A stretch of 54,159 nucleotides of DNA from Acidobacteriaceae bacterium (GTDB taxonomy: Bacteria > Acidobacteriota > Terriglobia > Terriglobales > Acidobacteriaceae): contig PLQW01000268.1 of the NCBI GenBank assembly GCA_003160215.1, positions 441 through 54,599 of the forward strand, given 5' to 3'. Below the pieces are notes generated by a model. The model saw nothing but the letters and a program-made list of their open reading frames with translations. It was not told the origin of the DNA and did not search any database. Both the position numbers and the translations under genes were made by a program. Below, piece by piece: positions 1 to 8,821 of the stretch (the stretch's first letter is position 1; the number at the start of each line of letters is the position of its first letter).

Positions 1-26
1 GAAACTCGAAACTCGAAACTGAAGTT
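1..26. repeat. short tandem GAAACTC repeat
   Basis: The first bases are GAAACTC repeated twice and followed by a third partial copy, directly before the amidotransferase start. Low-complexity heptamer repeat with no assigned function; the copy number may continue upstream of the window. Confidence 0.6.
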
Positions 27-602
27 ATGGTCTTTGTCTTAGATAACTACGATTCTTTCACCTATAACCTCGTGCAATACATCGGGGAATTAAGAGTAGA
101 GGTAACCGTGCGCCGTAATGACCAGATTACGGTCGAAGAAATCGACGACCTTCATCCCGATCGCATCGTGATCTCTCCCGGGCCGTGCACCCCGCAGGAC
201 GCCGGCATCAGCATCGAACTGATCCGCTATTTCGCAGGACGCGTGCCTCTCCTCGGCGTGTGCCTCGGCCATCAGGCGATTGGCGCAGCCTTCGGCGGCA
301 AGGTTGTTCGTGCCGCCAACCTCATGCACGGCAAGACCAGCTCCGTCGAACATGATGGCAAATCAATTTTCCGCGGCATTCCATCGCCGATGACAGCCAC
401 GCGCTATCACTCGCTGATCGTCCAGGAGAAAGACCTGCCCGATGAGCTGGAAATTTCAGCCACCTGCGTGGACCGCGACGGTCAACGCGTGATCATGGGA
501 CTACGCCACCGCAAGTTCCCGGTGGAAGGCGTGCAATTTCACCCGGAGAGCGTGCTTACCGACCATGGCCGGCAGATTGTTCGCAACTTCATGGACCTCT
601 GA
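27..602 (+). CDS. trpG: glutamine amidotransferase, anthranilate/aminodeoxychorismate synthase component II
   Basis: A 191-residue class I glutamine amidotransferase. It hydrolyses glutamine and passes ammonia to the chorismate-using partner subunit of anthranilate synthase (tryptophan) or aminodeoxychorismate synthase (folate). The N-terminus has the family's [14 protein letters not shown] signature. The nucleophile is Cys79 in GVCLGHQ, and the His172/Glu174 pair of the triad lies in FHPES. Length is normal for stand-alone TrpG/PabA. The partner gene, if adjacent, lies upstream of the window. TrpG and PabA cannot be separated from sequence alone, and many bacteria use one protein for both. 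The ATG is preceded by a weak GAAG. The next gene starts about 100 bases later and is functionally unrelated. Confidence 0.93.
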   Translation: MVFVLDNYDSFTYNLVQYIGELRVEVTVRRNDQITVEEIDDLHPDRIVISPGPCTPQDAGISIELIRYFAGRVPLLGVCLGHQAIGAAFGGKVVRAANLMHGKTSSVEHDGKSIFRGIPSPMTATRYHSLIVQEKDLPDELEISATCVDRDGQRVIMGLRHRKFPVEGVQFHPESVLTDHGRQIVRNFMDL

Positions 603-705
603 ACTGTCTCGACAGGCAACAGCGGCCGCAGTATAGTGCCGTTCATCGACCGGTGCAGCCCATCTGTCTAGCTTTTCCGGGGTTTTCGCCGTATCAGGAC
701 CAAAC

Positions 706-1605
706 ATGGCCAATGCTGTAGAACTTCGTGGAATCCGCAAGACCTACGACAGCTTCGTGGCCGTCGATGATCTTTCTTTCAGCATTCGCCAAGGCGGCGT
801 CTATGGGCTACTGGGTCCCAATGGCGCGGGCAAGACTTCCTCCATTCGCATGATGATCGGCATCACCATGCCCGACGCCGGTGAAGTCTGGCTATTTGGC
901 GAGAAATTCCATCGCCAGCAATTGCATCGCATCGGCTACCTGCCCGAGGAGCGCGGACTCTACAAGAGAATGAAAACTCTCGATCACCTGGTGTTCCTTG
1001 GCCGTCTGCATGCGCTCTCCGAGCACGAGGCCCGCAAGCGCTCGCTTGCCTGGTGCGAACGCCTGCAACTCAGCGAGTGGACGCACAAGAAGGTGGAAGA
1101 GCTTTCCAAGGGAATGCAGCAAAAGGTCCAGTTCATCGCTGCCCTGCTGCACGATCCCGATCTCATCCTCATGGACGAGCCTTTCGCCGGGCTCGATCCC
1201 GCCAATGCCGTCATGCTGAAGGACGTGCTGCTGGAAATGAAAAAGGCCGGCAAAACCATTCTGTTCTCCACCCATCGTATGGATCAGGTGGAGCGCCTGT
1301 GTGACGCCATCTGCCTCATCGATCATGGCCGCGCGGTCCTGGAGGGCGATCTGACCAAGATCAAGGCGCGCTACGGCAAGAACCATGTTCAGATGCAGTA
1401 CGAAGGCGATCCGGCCCTGGAGGGAAGCGATCTGGTCGAGTCGTTCAACAACTACGGCAACTATGTGGAGGTCCGTCTCAAGCCAGGGGCTGATCCGCAG
1501 GAGTTGTTGCGCCTGGCTTCGAACCGTGCGCGCATCAGCCGTTTTGAGCTGCTCGAACCTTCCCTGGAAGAGATTTTTATCGCTGTGGTGGGGAAAAATG
1601 CATAA
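706..1605 (+). CDS. ABC transporter ATP-binding protein (NatA-like)
   Basis: A 299-residue ABC ATPase, the cytoplasmic energy subunit for the permease that overlaps its 3' end. Walker A is GPNGAGKT at 37-44, the signature loop is LSKGMQQ at 133-139, and Walker B is LILMDE at 153-158 followed by the D-loop. The last 80 or so residues form the extra C-terminal domain typical of NatA/DrrA-type export ATPases. The closest functional analogue is the NatAB sodium/drug exporter, but the substrate is not evident. The stop codon lies 8 bases inside the permease gene, so the two are translationally coupled. Confidence 0.92.
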   Translation: MANAVELRGIRKTYDSFVAVDDLSFSIRQGGVYGLLGPNGAGKTSSIRMMIGITMPDAGEVWLFGEKFHRQQLHRIGYLPEERGLYKRMKTLDHLVFLGRLHALSEHEARKRSLAWCERLQLSEWTHKKVEELSKGMQQKVQFIAALLHDPDLILMDEPFAGLDPANAVMLKDVLLEMKKAGKTILFSTHRMDQVERLCDAICLIDHGRAVLEGDLTKIKARYGKNHVQMQYEGDPALEGSDLVESFNNYGNYVEVRLKPGADPQELLRLASNRARISRFELLEPSLEEIFIAVVGKNA

Positions 1606-2881
1606 CGTATGGATCCTGGTCCAACGCGAATACCTGGAGCGTGTCCGCTCCAAGTCGTTCATGATTTTTACCCTGCTGATGCCGGCATTGATGGCGGGCA
1701 GCGTTATCATCCCCGCAAAACTGGCGGAAATGAAGTCTGGTGGCGCGCGTCGCATCGTCATCGTGGCCGGCAATCCCGAGATCGCCATTGCCGTGGAGCA
1801 GCAACTCCTGGAGACCGAGTCAACCCCAGGCGCGACCTCCCAAGCGGACCAGCAAGCGACGGAAAGTTATGCCGTCGCCATCAGCACCACTCCCACCGAA
1901 GCTGAGCGCAACGACCTGCTGCAGCAGGTGACCGACGGCAAGATCGATGGCTTTCTGTGGCTCACCGATGAAGCGGTGGCGCAGCACAAGGTCACCTACC
2001 TCACCAGGGATGCGGCCGATTTTCGGGGAAATCGCGAATTGCGCAGCGCGGTGACGGCCGCATTGGCAAAGCATCGTCTTGCGGAGAAGGGGATGAGCGG
2101 CCCGGAAGTAGAGGCGCTCTTGACGCCGATCACTCTCGATGCGGTGCACATTGAAAAAGGAAAAGAGGGCGTCAGCGGCGCCGCTGTATTCGCGACCGCT
2201 GTCGCCATGGTGATGCTGCTCTACCTCGTAGTACTGATTTACGGGGTTGCCGTGATGCGTTCGGTCATCGAAGAAAAAAGTTCGCGCATCATGGAGGTGT
2301 TGCTCTCGTCCGTGACCGCCAAAGAACTGCTCGCGGGAAAAATCCTGGGCGTCGGCGCGGTCGGGCTAACCCAGATTTTGATTTGGATCATCTTCGCGGT
2401 GGCCTTCGCCGTCTCGGGCATGATGGCAGCCAAATCGTTCGTGTCGGAGATTCACATCCCAACCGCTGGTGTCATTTTCTTCGGCGTGTTTTTCGTCTTG
2501 GGATATTTCCTGTACAGCGCCATGTACGCCGCTATCGGTTCCATGGTCACCACCGATCAGGAAGCGCAGCAGATGCAGTGGCCGGCCATGGTGCCCATCA
2601 TCCTGGCGGTATTCTTGATGAATCCCGTGATACAACAGCCAAACTCGCAGCTCGCCTTCTGGCTGTCCATCATTCCGTTCTTCGCGCCTCTCCTTATGTT
2701 GGTTCGCGTCCTCGTCGAGGAGCCACCGGTATGGCAGTTGGCGTTGTGCCTGGGTTTGATGCTGGCCACCATCTACGGCCTGCTGTCGCTTGCGTCGCGC
2801 ATCTACCGGGTCGGCATTCTGATGTATGGAAAGCGGCCCACTCTTCCCGAGTTGCGCCGCTGGCTGCGGTACACAGGATAA
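1598..2881 (+). CDS. ABC-2 type transporter permease (NatB-like)
   Basis: A 427-residue membrane permease partnered with the preceding ATPase. I start it at the ATG that overlaps the ATPase stop (ATGCATAA). The frame stays open upstream, but that part is out of frame inside the ATPase gene. The topology is classic NatB: one N-terminal membrane segment (about 20-40), a large extracytoplasmic domain (about 50-190), then five or six hydrophobic segments in the C-terminal half. The segment after the first C-terminal helix (VIEEKSSRIMEVLLSS) is a conserved feature of ABC-2 permeases of this family. Substrate unknown; sodium, peptide or drug export are all possible. Confidence 0.9.
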   Translation: MHNVWILVQREYLERVRSKSFMIFTLLMPALMAGSVIIPAKLAEMKSGGARRIVIVAGNPEIAIAVEQQLLETESTPGATSQADQQATESYAVAISTTPTEAERNDLLQQVTDGKIDGFLWLTDEAVAQHKVTYLTRDAADFRGNRELRSAVTAALAKHRLAEKGMSGPEVEALLTPITLDAVHIEKGKEGVSGAAVFATAVAMVMLLYLVVLIYGVAVMRSVIEEKSSRIMEVLLSSVTAKELLAGKILGVGAVGLTQILIWIIFAVAFAVSGMMAAKSFVSEIHIPTAGVIFFGVFFVLGYFLYSAMYAAIGSMVTTDQEAQQMQWPAMVPIILAVFLMNPVIQQPNSQLAFWLSIIPFFAPLLMLVRVLVEEPPVWQLALCLGLMLATIYGLLSLASRIYRVGILMYGKRPTLPELRRWLRYTG

Positions 2882-2890
2882 AATTCTCGC

Positions 2891-3598
2891 GTGCCCAATC
2901 CAACCAGCGCAGCCGCCGGGGAGACCCACCAACTCCGCCTCACGCTGCTGCAACGGATGCAGCTCACGCTGGTTTCGTGGATCGCGTCTGCGGTGGTGGG
3001 TCTCATCGGTCGAACGCTGCGTATGACCATCACCTACGAAGAGGGATCCATTCGCGGCCTCGACAGCATTGCTCCCGGCATTTATCCCTTCTGGCACCGC
3101 TGTGTGCTGCCCGCGACTTGGCTGTTCCGCAATCGCGATATCGGCGTACTGACCAGCCTCAGCCGCGACGGTGAATACATCGCCCGCGTGATTCGCCGCT
3201 TCGGGTTTGTGCCGGTGCGCGGGTCCAGCTCGCGTGGAGGCCAGCGCGGCCTGCTGGAAATGGAGACGATGGTAAAAGCCGGGGGCGCCGTAGCTTTCAC
3301 CATTGATGGTCCCCGTGGTCCGCGCTACGTCGCCAAGAAAGGCCCGGTGATGCTGGCGCGACTCACCGGCATCCCCATCACGGCGTTCTACGTTGCCGTG
3401 GAGAAGGCCTGGGTCTTGAAGACCTGGGACGCCATGCTCATTCCCAAACCGTTTTCGCGCGCCTATGTGCGGGTGGCGAAAAACATCTTCGTGCCGCCCG
3501 ATGCCGATGATGCGGCGTTGGAGCGCTATCACGCCGAGATGCAAGCCTCGCTCGAGCGCATCACCGGCTTCGCGGAATCGCAGTTCTCCGCGCAGTAG
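2891..3598 (+). CDS. DUF374 / lysophospholipid acyltransferase-like protein
   Basis: A 235-residue protein of the DUF374 family, related to membrane acyltransferases of lipid A or phospholipid synthesis. A GTG start 9 bases after the permease stop fits an operon. An N-terminal hydrophobic segment (about 20-45) is followed by WHRC, the DUF374 counterpart of the acyltransferase HX4D motif. The strongly conserved blocks are SRDGEYIARVIRRFGF, VPVRGSSSRGG, and TIDGPRGPRY followed by KKGPVMLARLTGIPI. In Gram-negative bacteria this family is thought to act on lipid A or a related outer-membrane lipid. The biochemical reaction is inferred, not shown by the sequence. Confidence 0.85.
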   Translation: MPNPTSAAAGETHQLRLTLLQRMQLTLVSWIASAVVGLIGRTLRMTITYEEGSIRGLDSIAPGIYPFWHRCVLPATWLFRNRDIGVLTSLSRDGEYIARVIRRFGFVPVRGSSSRGGQRGLLEMETMVKAGGAVAFTIDGPRGPRYVAKKGPVMLARLTGIPITAFYVAVEKAWVLKTWDAMLIPKPFSRAYVRVAKNIFVPPDADDAALERYHAEMQASLERITGFAESQFSAQ

Positions 3599-3668
3599 CA
3601 ATCAACCTTTCGCCACACTCCAGAGTTTTCAGCGCCAGGTCAAGGATGGACTGGCTTCGGGTTTGTAT

Positions 3669-5246
3669 TCAAATGCGATTGCCACGCCGCAACAGCCCCG
3701 CTGAGCGCAGGGCGCCCTTCAGCTTTTTTCCCCAGCTTCTGGCAAACAGCAGATCGATGAATCCATTCATCTGCTGGCGGAATTGCTCTCCATATCCGAA
3801 CCACCACACTTTCGGCATGCCGGGTAGCAGGTCCGTATCCACGTTCTTAACCTGGACCATCTCGGCCAGGCCCATCTTGCCGTGGGTGCGGCCGATACCG
3901 CTGAGCTTGAACCCTCCATGCGGCGCCTCCGCAATCCCAAAGCACGAGATCACGTCATTGATCATCACCGTCCCGGCTTTGATCTGCTTTGCCATCGCTT
4001 CGCCGCGACGACGGTTTGTGGTCCAGACACTGGCGGCCAGCCCAAAGTCGCTGTCATTTGCCAGGCGAATGGCCTCATCGTCGGTGTCGAAGGGCGCCAC
4101 CGGAAGGACCGGGCCAAAGGTTTCCTCCCGAATAATGCGCATATCTCGCGTCACGTCGGCGAGCAGAGTCGGCGCGTAGAAGTTTGGCCCCAGTTCGGTC
4201 AGTCGCTTTCCGCCCTGGAGCAAGCGTGCGCCATGTATCACGGCGTCTCTCACATGTTCGTCCACGATGCGCAACTGGCGCTCATGGATGAGAGGTCCTA
4301 CTTCGACCTCGGACCCAATTCCGTTGCCCACGCGCAACTTGGCGATCTTGTTACTGCAAGCTTCGAGGAAGTTTTCGTAGAGGCTGCGATGGACGTAACA
4401 GCGCTCAACCGATAGGCAGGTCTGGCCGGCATTCATGAACGCGCCCCACAGGGCCCCGCTGGAAGCGATCTCCACGTCAGCATCGTCGAGCACGATCATG
4501 GGATCTTTGCCGCCCAACTCAAGCACGACGGGCAGCAGCTTTCGCGCAGCGGCTTCAGCGACGCGTTTGCCCGTCGCAACGCTCCCCGTGAAGATAAGCT
4601 TGTCGATGGGGGACTCGATCAAGGCTGCTCCAGTGGGCCCTTCACCGATGACCACTTGCATGAGATCGGGGTTCACGCCCGCTGCCAACAGCAGTCGCTG
4701 CAACTCCAACGCGATCAAGGGCGTGAATTCCGACGGCTTCAGAACCACAGCGTTGCCCGTAACCAATGCGCCGAGCGTTTCCGTAGCGGCTATGGAGAAC
4801 GGATAATTCCACGGAGAAATAATGCCGATTACGCCAAACGGTTCGCGCAGCAACTTGCCGCGCTTGGTCTTCATGGCCAGATTGGCGTGCGGCAGCGGTT
4901 CCTCGCGCAGGAAGTCATGCGCGTTGTGAATGCAGAACTCGGCTGCGTCCAGGATAACCAGAACTTCGGTTGTAAGTGCCTCGACCGCCGGCTTACCGGC
5001 TTCGCGGCAAATCAGGTCGGCAACCTGGTCGCGCTGCTCGCAGAGGAGCCGCTGGAACCGCCGCAACACTGCGACTCGCTCCCGCGGCGGAGTGGCCTCC
5101 CATGCAGGCTGAGCTTGCTTTGCGCGCAGGACGGCGGCCTGCACATCGCTTGAGCTGGCGCATGCCAGCTCGGCCAACACTTCTCCAGTCGCGGGATTGG
5201 TGCTGACGATGGTACTATTTCCGACCACCCTTGCTTCAGTTGCCAT
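3669..5246 (-). CDS. NAD(P)-dependent aldehyde dehydrogenase
   Basis: A 525-residue aldehyde dehydrogenase that oxidises an aldehyde to the acid with NAD(P). Asn147 of PWNYP, Lys170 of LKPSE, the general base Glu243 in LELGGKD and the nucleophile Cys277 in NAGQTC are all present. It is about 30-40 residues longer than soluble ALDHs because of a basic, partly hydrophobic C-terminal tail (LLFARSWGKKLKGALRSAG), which could associate with membrane as in some fatty-aldehyde dehydrogenases (inference). It is annotated most safely at family level; succinate-semialdehyde or fatty-aldehyde substrates are both possible. It converges with the DUF374 gene, with 70 bases between stops. Confidence 0.92.
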   Translation of the reverse strand: MATEARVVGNSTIVSTNPATGEVLAELACASSSDVQAAVLRAKQAQPAWEATPPRERVAVLRRFQRLLCEQRDQVADLICREAGKPAVEALTTEVLVILDAAEFCIHNAHDFLREEPLPHANLAMKTKRGKLLREPFGVIGIISPWNYPFSIAATETLGALVTGNAVVLKPSEFTPLIALELQRLLLAAGVNPDLMQVVIGEGPTGAALIESPIDKLIFTGSVATGKRVAEAAARKLLPVVLELGGKDPMIVLDDADVEIASSGALWGAFMNAGQTCLSVERCYVHRSLYENFLEACSNKIAKLRVGNGIGSEVEVGPLIHERQLRIVDEHVRDAVIHGARLLQGGKRLTELGPNFYAPTLLADVTRDMRIIREETFGPVLPVAPFDTDDEAIRLANDSDFGLAASVWTTNRRRGEAMAKQIKAGTVMINDVISCFGIAEAPHGGFKLSGIGRTHGKMGLAEMVQVKNVDTDLLPGMPKVWWFGYGEQFRQQMNGFIDLLFARSWGKKLKGALRSAGLLRRGNRI

Positions 5247-5271
5247 TGGTCTAAATCGCTTTCCTAGATCA

Positions 5272-5425
5272 CTGGGTGGAGCACGCCTTCAGGCGTGCAA
5301 AAGATCTGGTGGTTGAGACTGCGCTTTAGCGCCTGAGGTAAAAAGAAATTTGCAATTACCTCAGCGGCTTAAAGCCGGTTAACCGGCAACTTGCAAATGC
5401 ACCGCTGAAGCGGCGCTCCACCCGC
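5272..5425. repeat. palindromic intergenic repeat (REP-like)
   Basis: This spacer between the aldehyde dehydrogenase and truA carries a perfect 18-bp palindrome, GCACGCCTTCAGGCGTGC, at 5281-5298. It also has a spaced pair of words, GCGCCTGAGGTA and TACCTCAGCGGC, and a final CCGCTGAAGCGGCG. The arrangement of CTTCAG or CTGAAG cores inside variable stems recurs at 11.1-11.2, 33.4-33.6 and 51.88 kb. I see no coding potential here. Confidence 0.6.
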
Positions 5426-5447
5426 ATAAACCAGCTCCGAACCCACT

Positions 5448-6257
5448 CTAATATTCAACGCTCACCAGATACAGTCCGCAAGCGGCGGCAGTAGGCCCAG
5501 CAGCGCTGCGATTGCGGGCGTCGAGGATCGCCGGCACGTCCTCGATCTTCAACGTACCTTTTCCGACCTGCAAAAAAGTGCCCATCAGGTTCCGCACCAT
5601 GTGGTGCAGGAATCCATCTCCGCGCACAGTGTAAACCAGCTCCTGGTCCGTCCTCACCCACTGCGAAGAGTGAATCGTGCGTACGTTCGTGGTGATCCCG
5701 AGACGGGAAGACTCCTGCTCTTCCCTGCTTTCTGCCATACGTGCACTGCGCTCCGGGTCTGAAGCCGCAAAAGAGGTGAAGTCGTGTTTGCCGACGACCT
5801 GCTCCGACGCATGAATGACCGCTTCTTCATTCATGGGATAGGGATCGTGAAAGACGTATCTCGCCAGGAATGGCGGGCATACATTCTTGCGATAAATGCG
5901 ATAGCGGTAGGTTTTCGCCTTGGCGGAATGCCGCGCGTGGAAGTTGTCCCCAACCACCTCCACCAGATTGACCCGCACCGAAGGGGGAAGGACATCGTTC
6001 AACGCGATGACGAGGTTTCGCTCTGGAATGGGACTGTCGAGCCTCACCGACGCGACTTGGGCCAGGGCATGGACGCCCGCATCGGTGCGCCCCGAGCCTT
6101 GCGGCAATACCTCTTCACCAGTGAGCCGCTGTACGCACTCCGCCAATGTGCCCTGCACAGTTCGCAGCCCCGGTTGGACTTGCCATCCGTGAAACTCCGA
6201 TCCGTCATAGGCCAGCGTGATTTTGAGATTGCGGCTCAAGTTGTTCCAAGCAGGCAT
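5448..6257 (-). CDS. truA: tRNA pseudouridine(38-40) synthase TruA
   Basis: Isomerises uridines 38-40 in the tRNA anticodon arm. The 269-residue product starts at MPAWNNLSRN. The frame remains open for 153 codons further upstream, but that part has no TruA similarity and overlaps the divergent tolC-like gene, so I rejected it. The catalytic aspartate is Asp59 in the GSGRTDAGVHA motif, and FHARHSAKAKTYRYRI and GDGFLHHMVRNLMG are further family blocks. A 24-residue charged insertion (DPERSARMAESREEQESSRL region) sits in the second half. It is divergent from the tolC-like gene with 250 bases between them. Confidence 0.95.
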   Translation of the reverse strand: MPAWNNLSRNLKITLAYDGSEFHGWQVQPGLRTVQGTLAECVQRLTGEEVLPQGSGRTDAGVHALAQVASVRLDSPIPERNLVIALNDVLPPSVRVNLVEVVGDNFHARHSAKAKTYRYRIYRKNVCPPFLARYVFHDPYPMNEEAVIHASEQVVGKHDFTSFAASDPERSARMAESREEQESSRLGITTNVRTIHSSQWVRTDQELVYTVRGDGFLHHMVRNLMGTFLQVGKGTLKIEDVPAILDARNRSAAGPTAAACGLYLVSVEY

Positions 6258-6506
6258 ACCTGTCTGCCGCGTGTTGCGTTCTGTTACGACGTGTAAAGCT
6301 GTGCAAAGCTCCGCGGATGGCGGTTGTGCGTCAGCTATACTATGACATTTCCTGCTGCTTACGAGGTTGGCAGCCGTTTTCTTGACTCTGCGGCGGCAGC
6401 TGAGATCAATTCCTTGCGAACTCTCCCGTATTGGAGCTAAGGCGACAGGAAGCATGCAAAAGCGCGAAACCCACAGTACCCTTAACGCATTTTTGGAGAC
6501 GAAAGA

Positions 6507-8684
6507 ATGTCTGGTTTTAAGTCCGTCAGGCCGGTCCGCTCGACCTTGCTGTCCGTATTTCTGCTGGGGATACTTGCCGCTGCAAGTTTTGCCCAGAATG
6601 CACCGCCGGAAACCGTGCCCAACAACCCCCCACTGACTCCGCTGCCACAAGCGCCGGCGCCCCAGCACAATGCGCACCTCTATTCCGATCAGGACTACAG
6701 CCGGGGCAAGAAGCAATTCCCCAATCCCTTCGTCGTCTACACGGTGCGCGAAGTTGCACCCCTGAATGTGACCAATTCGGCCCGCATCGATCAGTTAATC
6801 AAAGACGGGAGCATGTACTTGTCGCTGAACGATGCGGTCGCGATGGCGCTGGAGAACAACCTTGATATCGGCATTCAGCGCTACAACCTGTCCATTGCCG
6901 ATGCCGATGTGCTGCGGACGAGTTCGGGGGCAGTTGCGCTCGGCGTAAACACCGGCTTGGTCCAAGGCACCCCCGGAGGGACCACGGGGACGACCTCGGC
7001 CGGTGGTACCGGAACATCCACCACGGGATCCACTGGGGGCGGTGCGGGCGGCACCACCATCGGAGTGGGCGGCGCCGGTGCGGGCGTGGGAGGCATCGTC
7101 GCCTCCACGACCGGTGAAGGTCCTCCGCTCGACAACTATGATCCCGTACTGACGGGAACGGTGTCGATTGAGCACGCCACCACGCCAGAGGCGAACACAG
7201 TGTTCACCGGTACGCCGACGCTCGACCAGAACACAACCACGGCGAACTTCCTCTACAGTCAGGGATTCTCCACCGGCACGTTGATGACTGTGGGTTTCAA
7301 TAACAGCCGTGTAGCTTCCAATTCGCTTTTCAATACCCTGAATCCGAACCTGACACCAAATTTTCGTTTTGAGGTGCGCCAGCACCTGCTCTCGGGGTTC
7401 GGCTTCGATCCCAATTTGCGCTGGATTCGTATTGCTAGAAACAACCGCGAGATTGAAGATGTCACCTTCCGCCAGCAGATCATCCAGACGGTATCGCAGA
7501 TCGAGAATATTTACTGGGACCTGGTAAATGCTTATGCCAACGTAACCGTGCAACAGCGCGCTCTGGATCTCACCAACAAGGCCCTTTCCGACAATCAGAA
7601 GCAGGTGTCCGCCGGCACGCTGGCCCCGCTTACCGTGGTGCAGTCGCAGAGTGCCGTGGCCACGGCCAAGCAAAACCTGATCGCCGCGCAGGTGAACCTA
7701 CAGTTGCAACAACTGCTTATGAAGAATGCCGTCACCCGCAACATGGCAGACCCCATGCTCGCCGTCGCGCCCGTAATTCCGACCGACACGCTGAGTACCA
7801 CCGAGGAGTACGAGGTGAAGCCAGTCGACGACCTGATCGACGAGGCCTTGAAGCAGCGTCCCGAGATCGCCACTGCGCGCCTCACGCTCACCAACAACGA
7901 GATATCCCGGAAGTCAATTCGCAACCAGTTGCTTCCGACGGTCGATTTGTACGCTTTCTATGGCGCCTCCGCGCTGGCGGGACCGCAGAACCCTTTGTGT
8001 ACAAATGCCAATCGCGGCTGCCCGCCTCCAGGATCGTTTCCCACCACCGGCTACAGCGATGCGTTCAGCAATCTGTTCAACAGCAGCGCGCCCGATAAAG
8101 GGGTAGGCGTGAACATCAACATCCCGCTGCGTAATCGCCAGATCCAGGCCGACCAGGTGCGCTCGGTGTTGGAATATCGCCAGGCGCAGATGAGTTTGCA
8201 GCAAACCGAAAACACTATCCGCCTGCAAGTGAGGCAAGCGCAGTTCGCCATGCAACAGAACTTTGTGGGACTGCAGGCGACCATAGCGGCGCGCGACTAC
8301 GCCGCACAGAGCCTGGATGCCGAGCAGAAAAAATTGCGCATGGGCGCTTCCACCAGCACGCTCGTGTTGCAGGCGTCCTCGAACCTGACCCAGGCGGAGT
8401 CGAATGTCCTGGCTGCCGCCACGAATTACGAGAAGTCGAAGGTGCAACTCGATTTATCCACGGCCGAGACTTTGACCAAGCTCGGCATTGACATGTCAGA
8501 CGCGGAAGCCGCCCAGGTGAAACATTCACCGAAGGTGCCCGGCACTGTGCCAGCGAATACCAACGACCTGACACAACCTAAGCTGACACCCATCCAGGTG
8601 CCGGGAGTGACGCCCGCGCCTCAACCGGGCGCGCCACCGCAAACTCCGGACCAGGCACAGCCGTCGCAGCCGCCTCAACATTAG
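6507..8684 (+). CDS. TolC-family outer membrane channel protein with Gly/Thr-rich insert
   Basis: A 725-residue outer-membrane efflux (TolC/OEP) protein. A signal peptide (about 1-29, ending SFAQ) is followed by a Pro-rich stretch to residue 55. The first OEP repeat begins near 103 (YLSLNDAVAMALENNLDI), and the second half contains the long helical hairpins rich in Gln/Ala (about 320-420 and 540-660). Two features are unusual for TolC: a Gly/Thr/Ser-rich low-complexity insert at about 153-205 just after the first helix, and a Pro/Gln-rich C-terminal tail of about 50 residues. No membrane-fusion protein or pump gene is adjacent, so the transported compound cannot be read from context. The next feature is a perfect 14-bp hairpin. 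Confidence 0.88.
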   Translation: MSGFKSVRPVRSTLLSVFLLGILAAASFAQNAPPETVPNNPPLTPLPQAPAPQHNAHLYSDQDYSRGKKQFPNPFVVYTVREVAPLNVTNSARIDQLIKDGSMYLSLNDAVAMALENNLDIGIQRYNLSIADADVLRTSSGAVALGVNTGLVQGTPGGTTGTTSAGGTGTSTTGSTGGGAGGTTIGVGGAGAGVGGIVASTTGEGPPLDNYDPVLTGTVSIEHATTPEANTVFTGTPTLDQNTTTANFLYSQGFSTGTLMTVGFNNSRVASNSLFNTLNPNLTPNFRFEVRQHLLSGFGFDPNLRWIRIARNNREIEDVTFRQQIIQTVSQIENIYWDLVNAYANVTVQQRALDLTNKALSDNQKQVSAGTLAPLTVVQSQSAVATAKQNLIAAQVNLQLQQLLMKNAVTRNMADPMLAVAPVIPTDTLSTTEEYEVKPVDDLIDEALKQRPEIATARLTLTNNEISRKSIRNQLLPTVDLYAFYGASALAGPQNPLCTNANRGCPPPGSFPTTGYSDAFSNLFNSSAPDKGVGVNINIPLRNRQIQADQVRSVLEYRQAQMSLQQTENTIRLQVRQAQFAMQQNFVGLQATIAARDYAAQSLDAEQKKLRMGASTSTLVLQASSNLTQAESNVLAAATNYEKSKVQLDLSTAETLTKLGIDMSDAEAAQVKHSPKVPGTVPANTNDLTQPKLTPIQVPGVTPAPQPGAPPQTPDQAQPSQPPQH

Positions 8685-8690
8685 CCGCAT

Positions 8691-8727
8691 CCACCCGCCG
8701 AGCGGCGAAGTTTCGCTCGGCGGGTGG
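8691..8727 (+). terminator. strong intergenic hairpin after tolC-like gene (terminator-like, no U-tract)
   Basis: CCACCCGCCGAGCG (8691-8704) and its exact reverse complement (8714-8727) form a 14-bp stem with a 9-base loop, seven bases after the tolC-like stop. No T-run follows on either strand, so it may act as a transcript-end stabiliser or a Rho-assisted terminator rather than a classical intrinsic terminator. Confidence 0.5.
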
Positions 8728-8821
8728 CAATGGGACGCGGCGATCTCGCTTCACCGCCGCTCCTTGCTCCGCTTCCTCGCATCTACTAGCATGTAGAGTC
8801 CGCCTTCCAATGGAGTAGCTC

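Noticed and set aside
1-26. GAAACTC tandem copies as a CRISPR-like or origin repeat
   Set aside because: Only two and a half contiguous heptamers without spacers; simple tandem repeat.
1385-1597. Upstream extension of the ABC permease frame
   Set aside because: It lies entirely inside the ATPase gene in another frame; the ATG at 1598 overlapping the ATPase stop fits the family N-terminus.
2366-3601. Long open frame on the - strand opposite the permease and DUF374 genes
   Set aside because: It mirrors the codon pattern of the + genes, has no domain and overlaps two well-supported genes; a GC-rich antisense shadow.
6258-6716. In-frame N-terminal extension of truA by 153 codons
   Set aside because: TruA homologues start at the conserved LKITLAYDG region; the extension overlaps the divergent tolC-like gene and has no recognisable domain.
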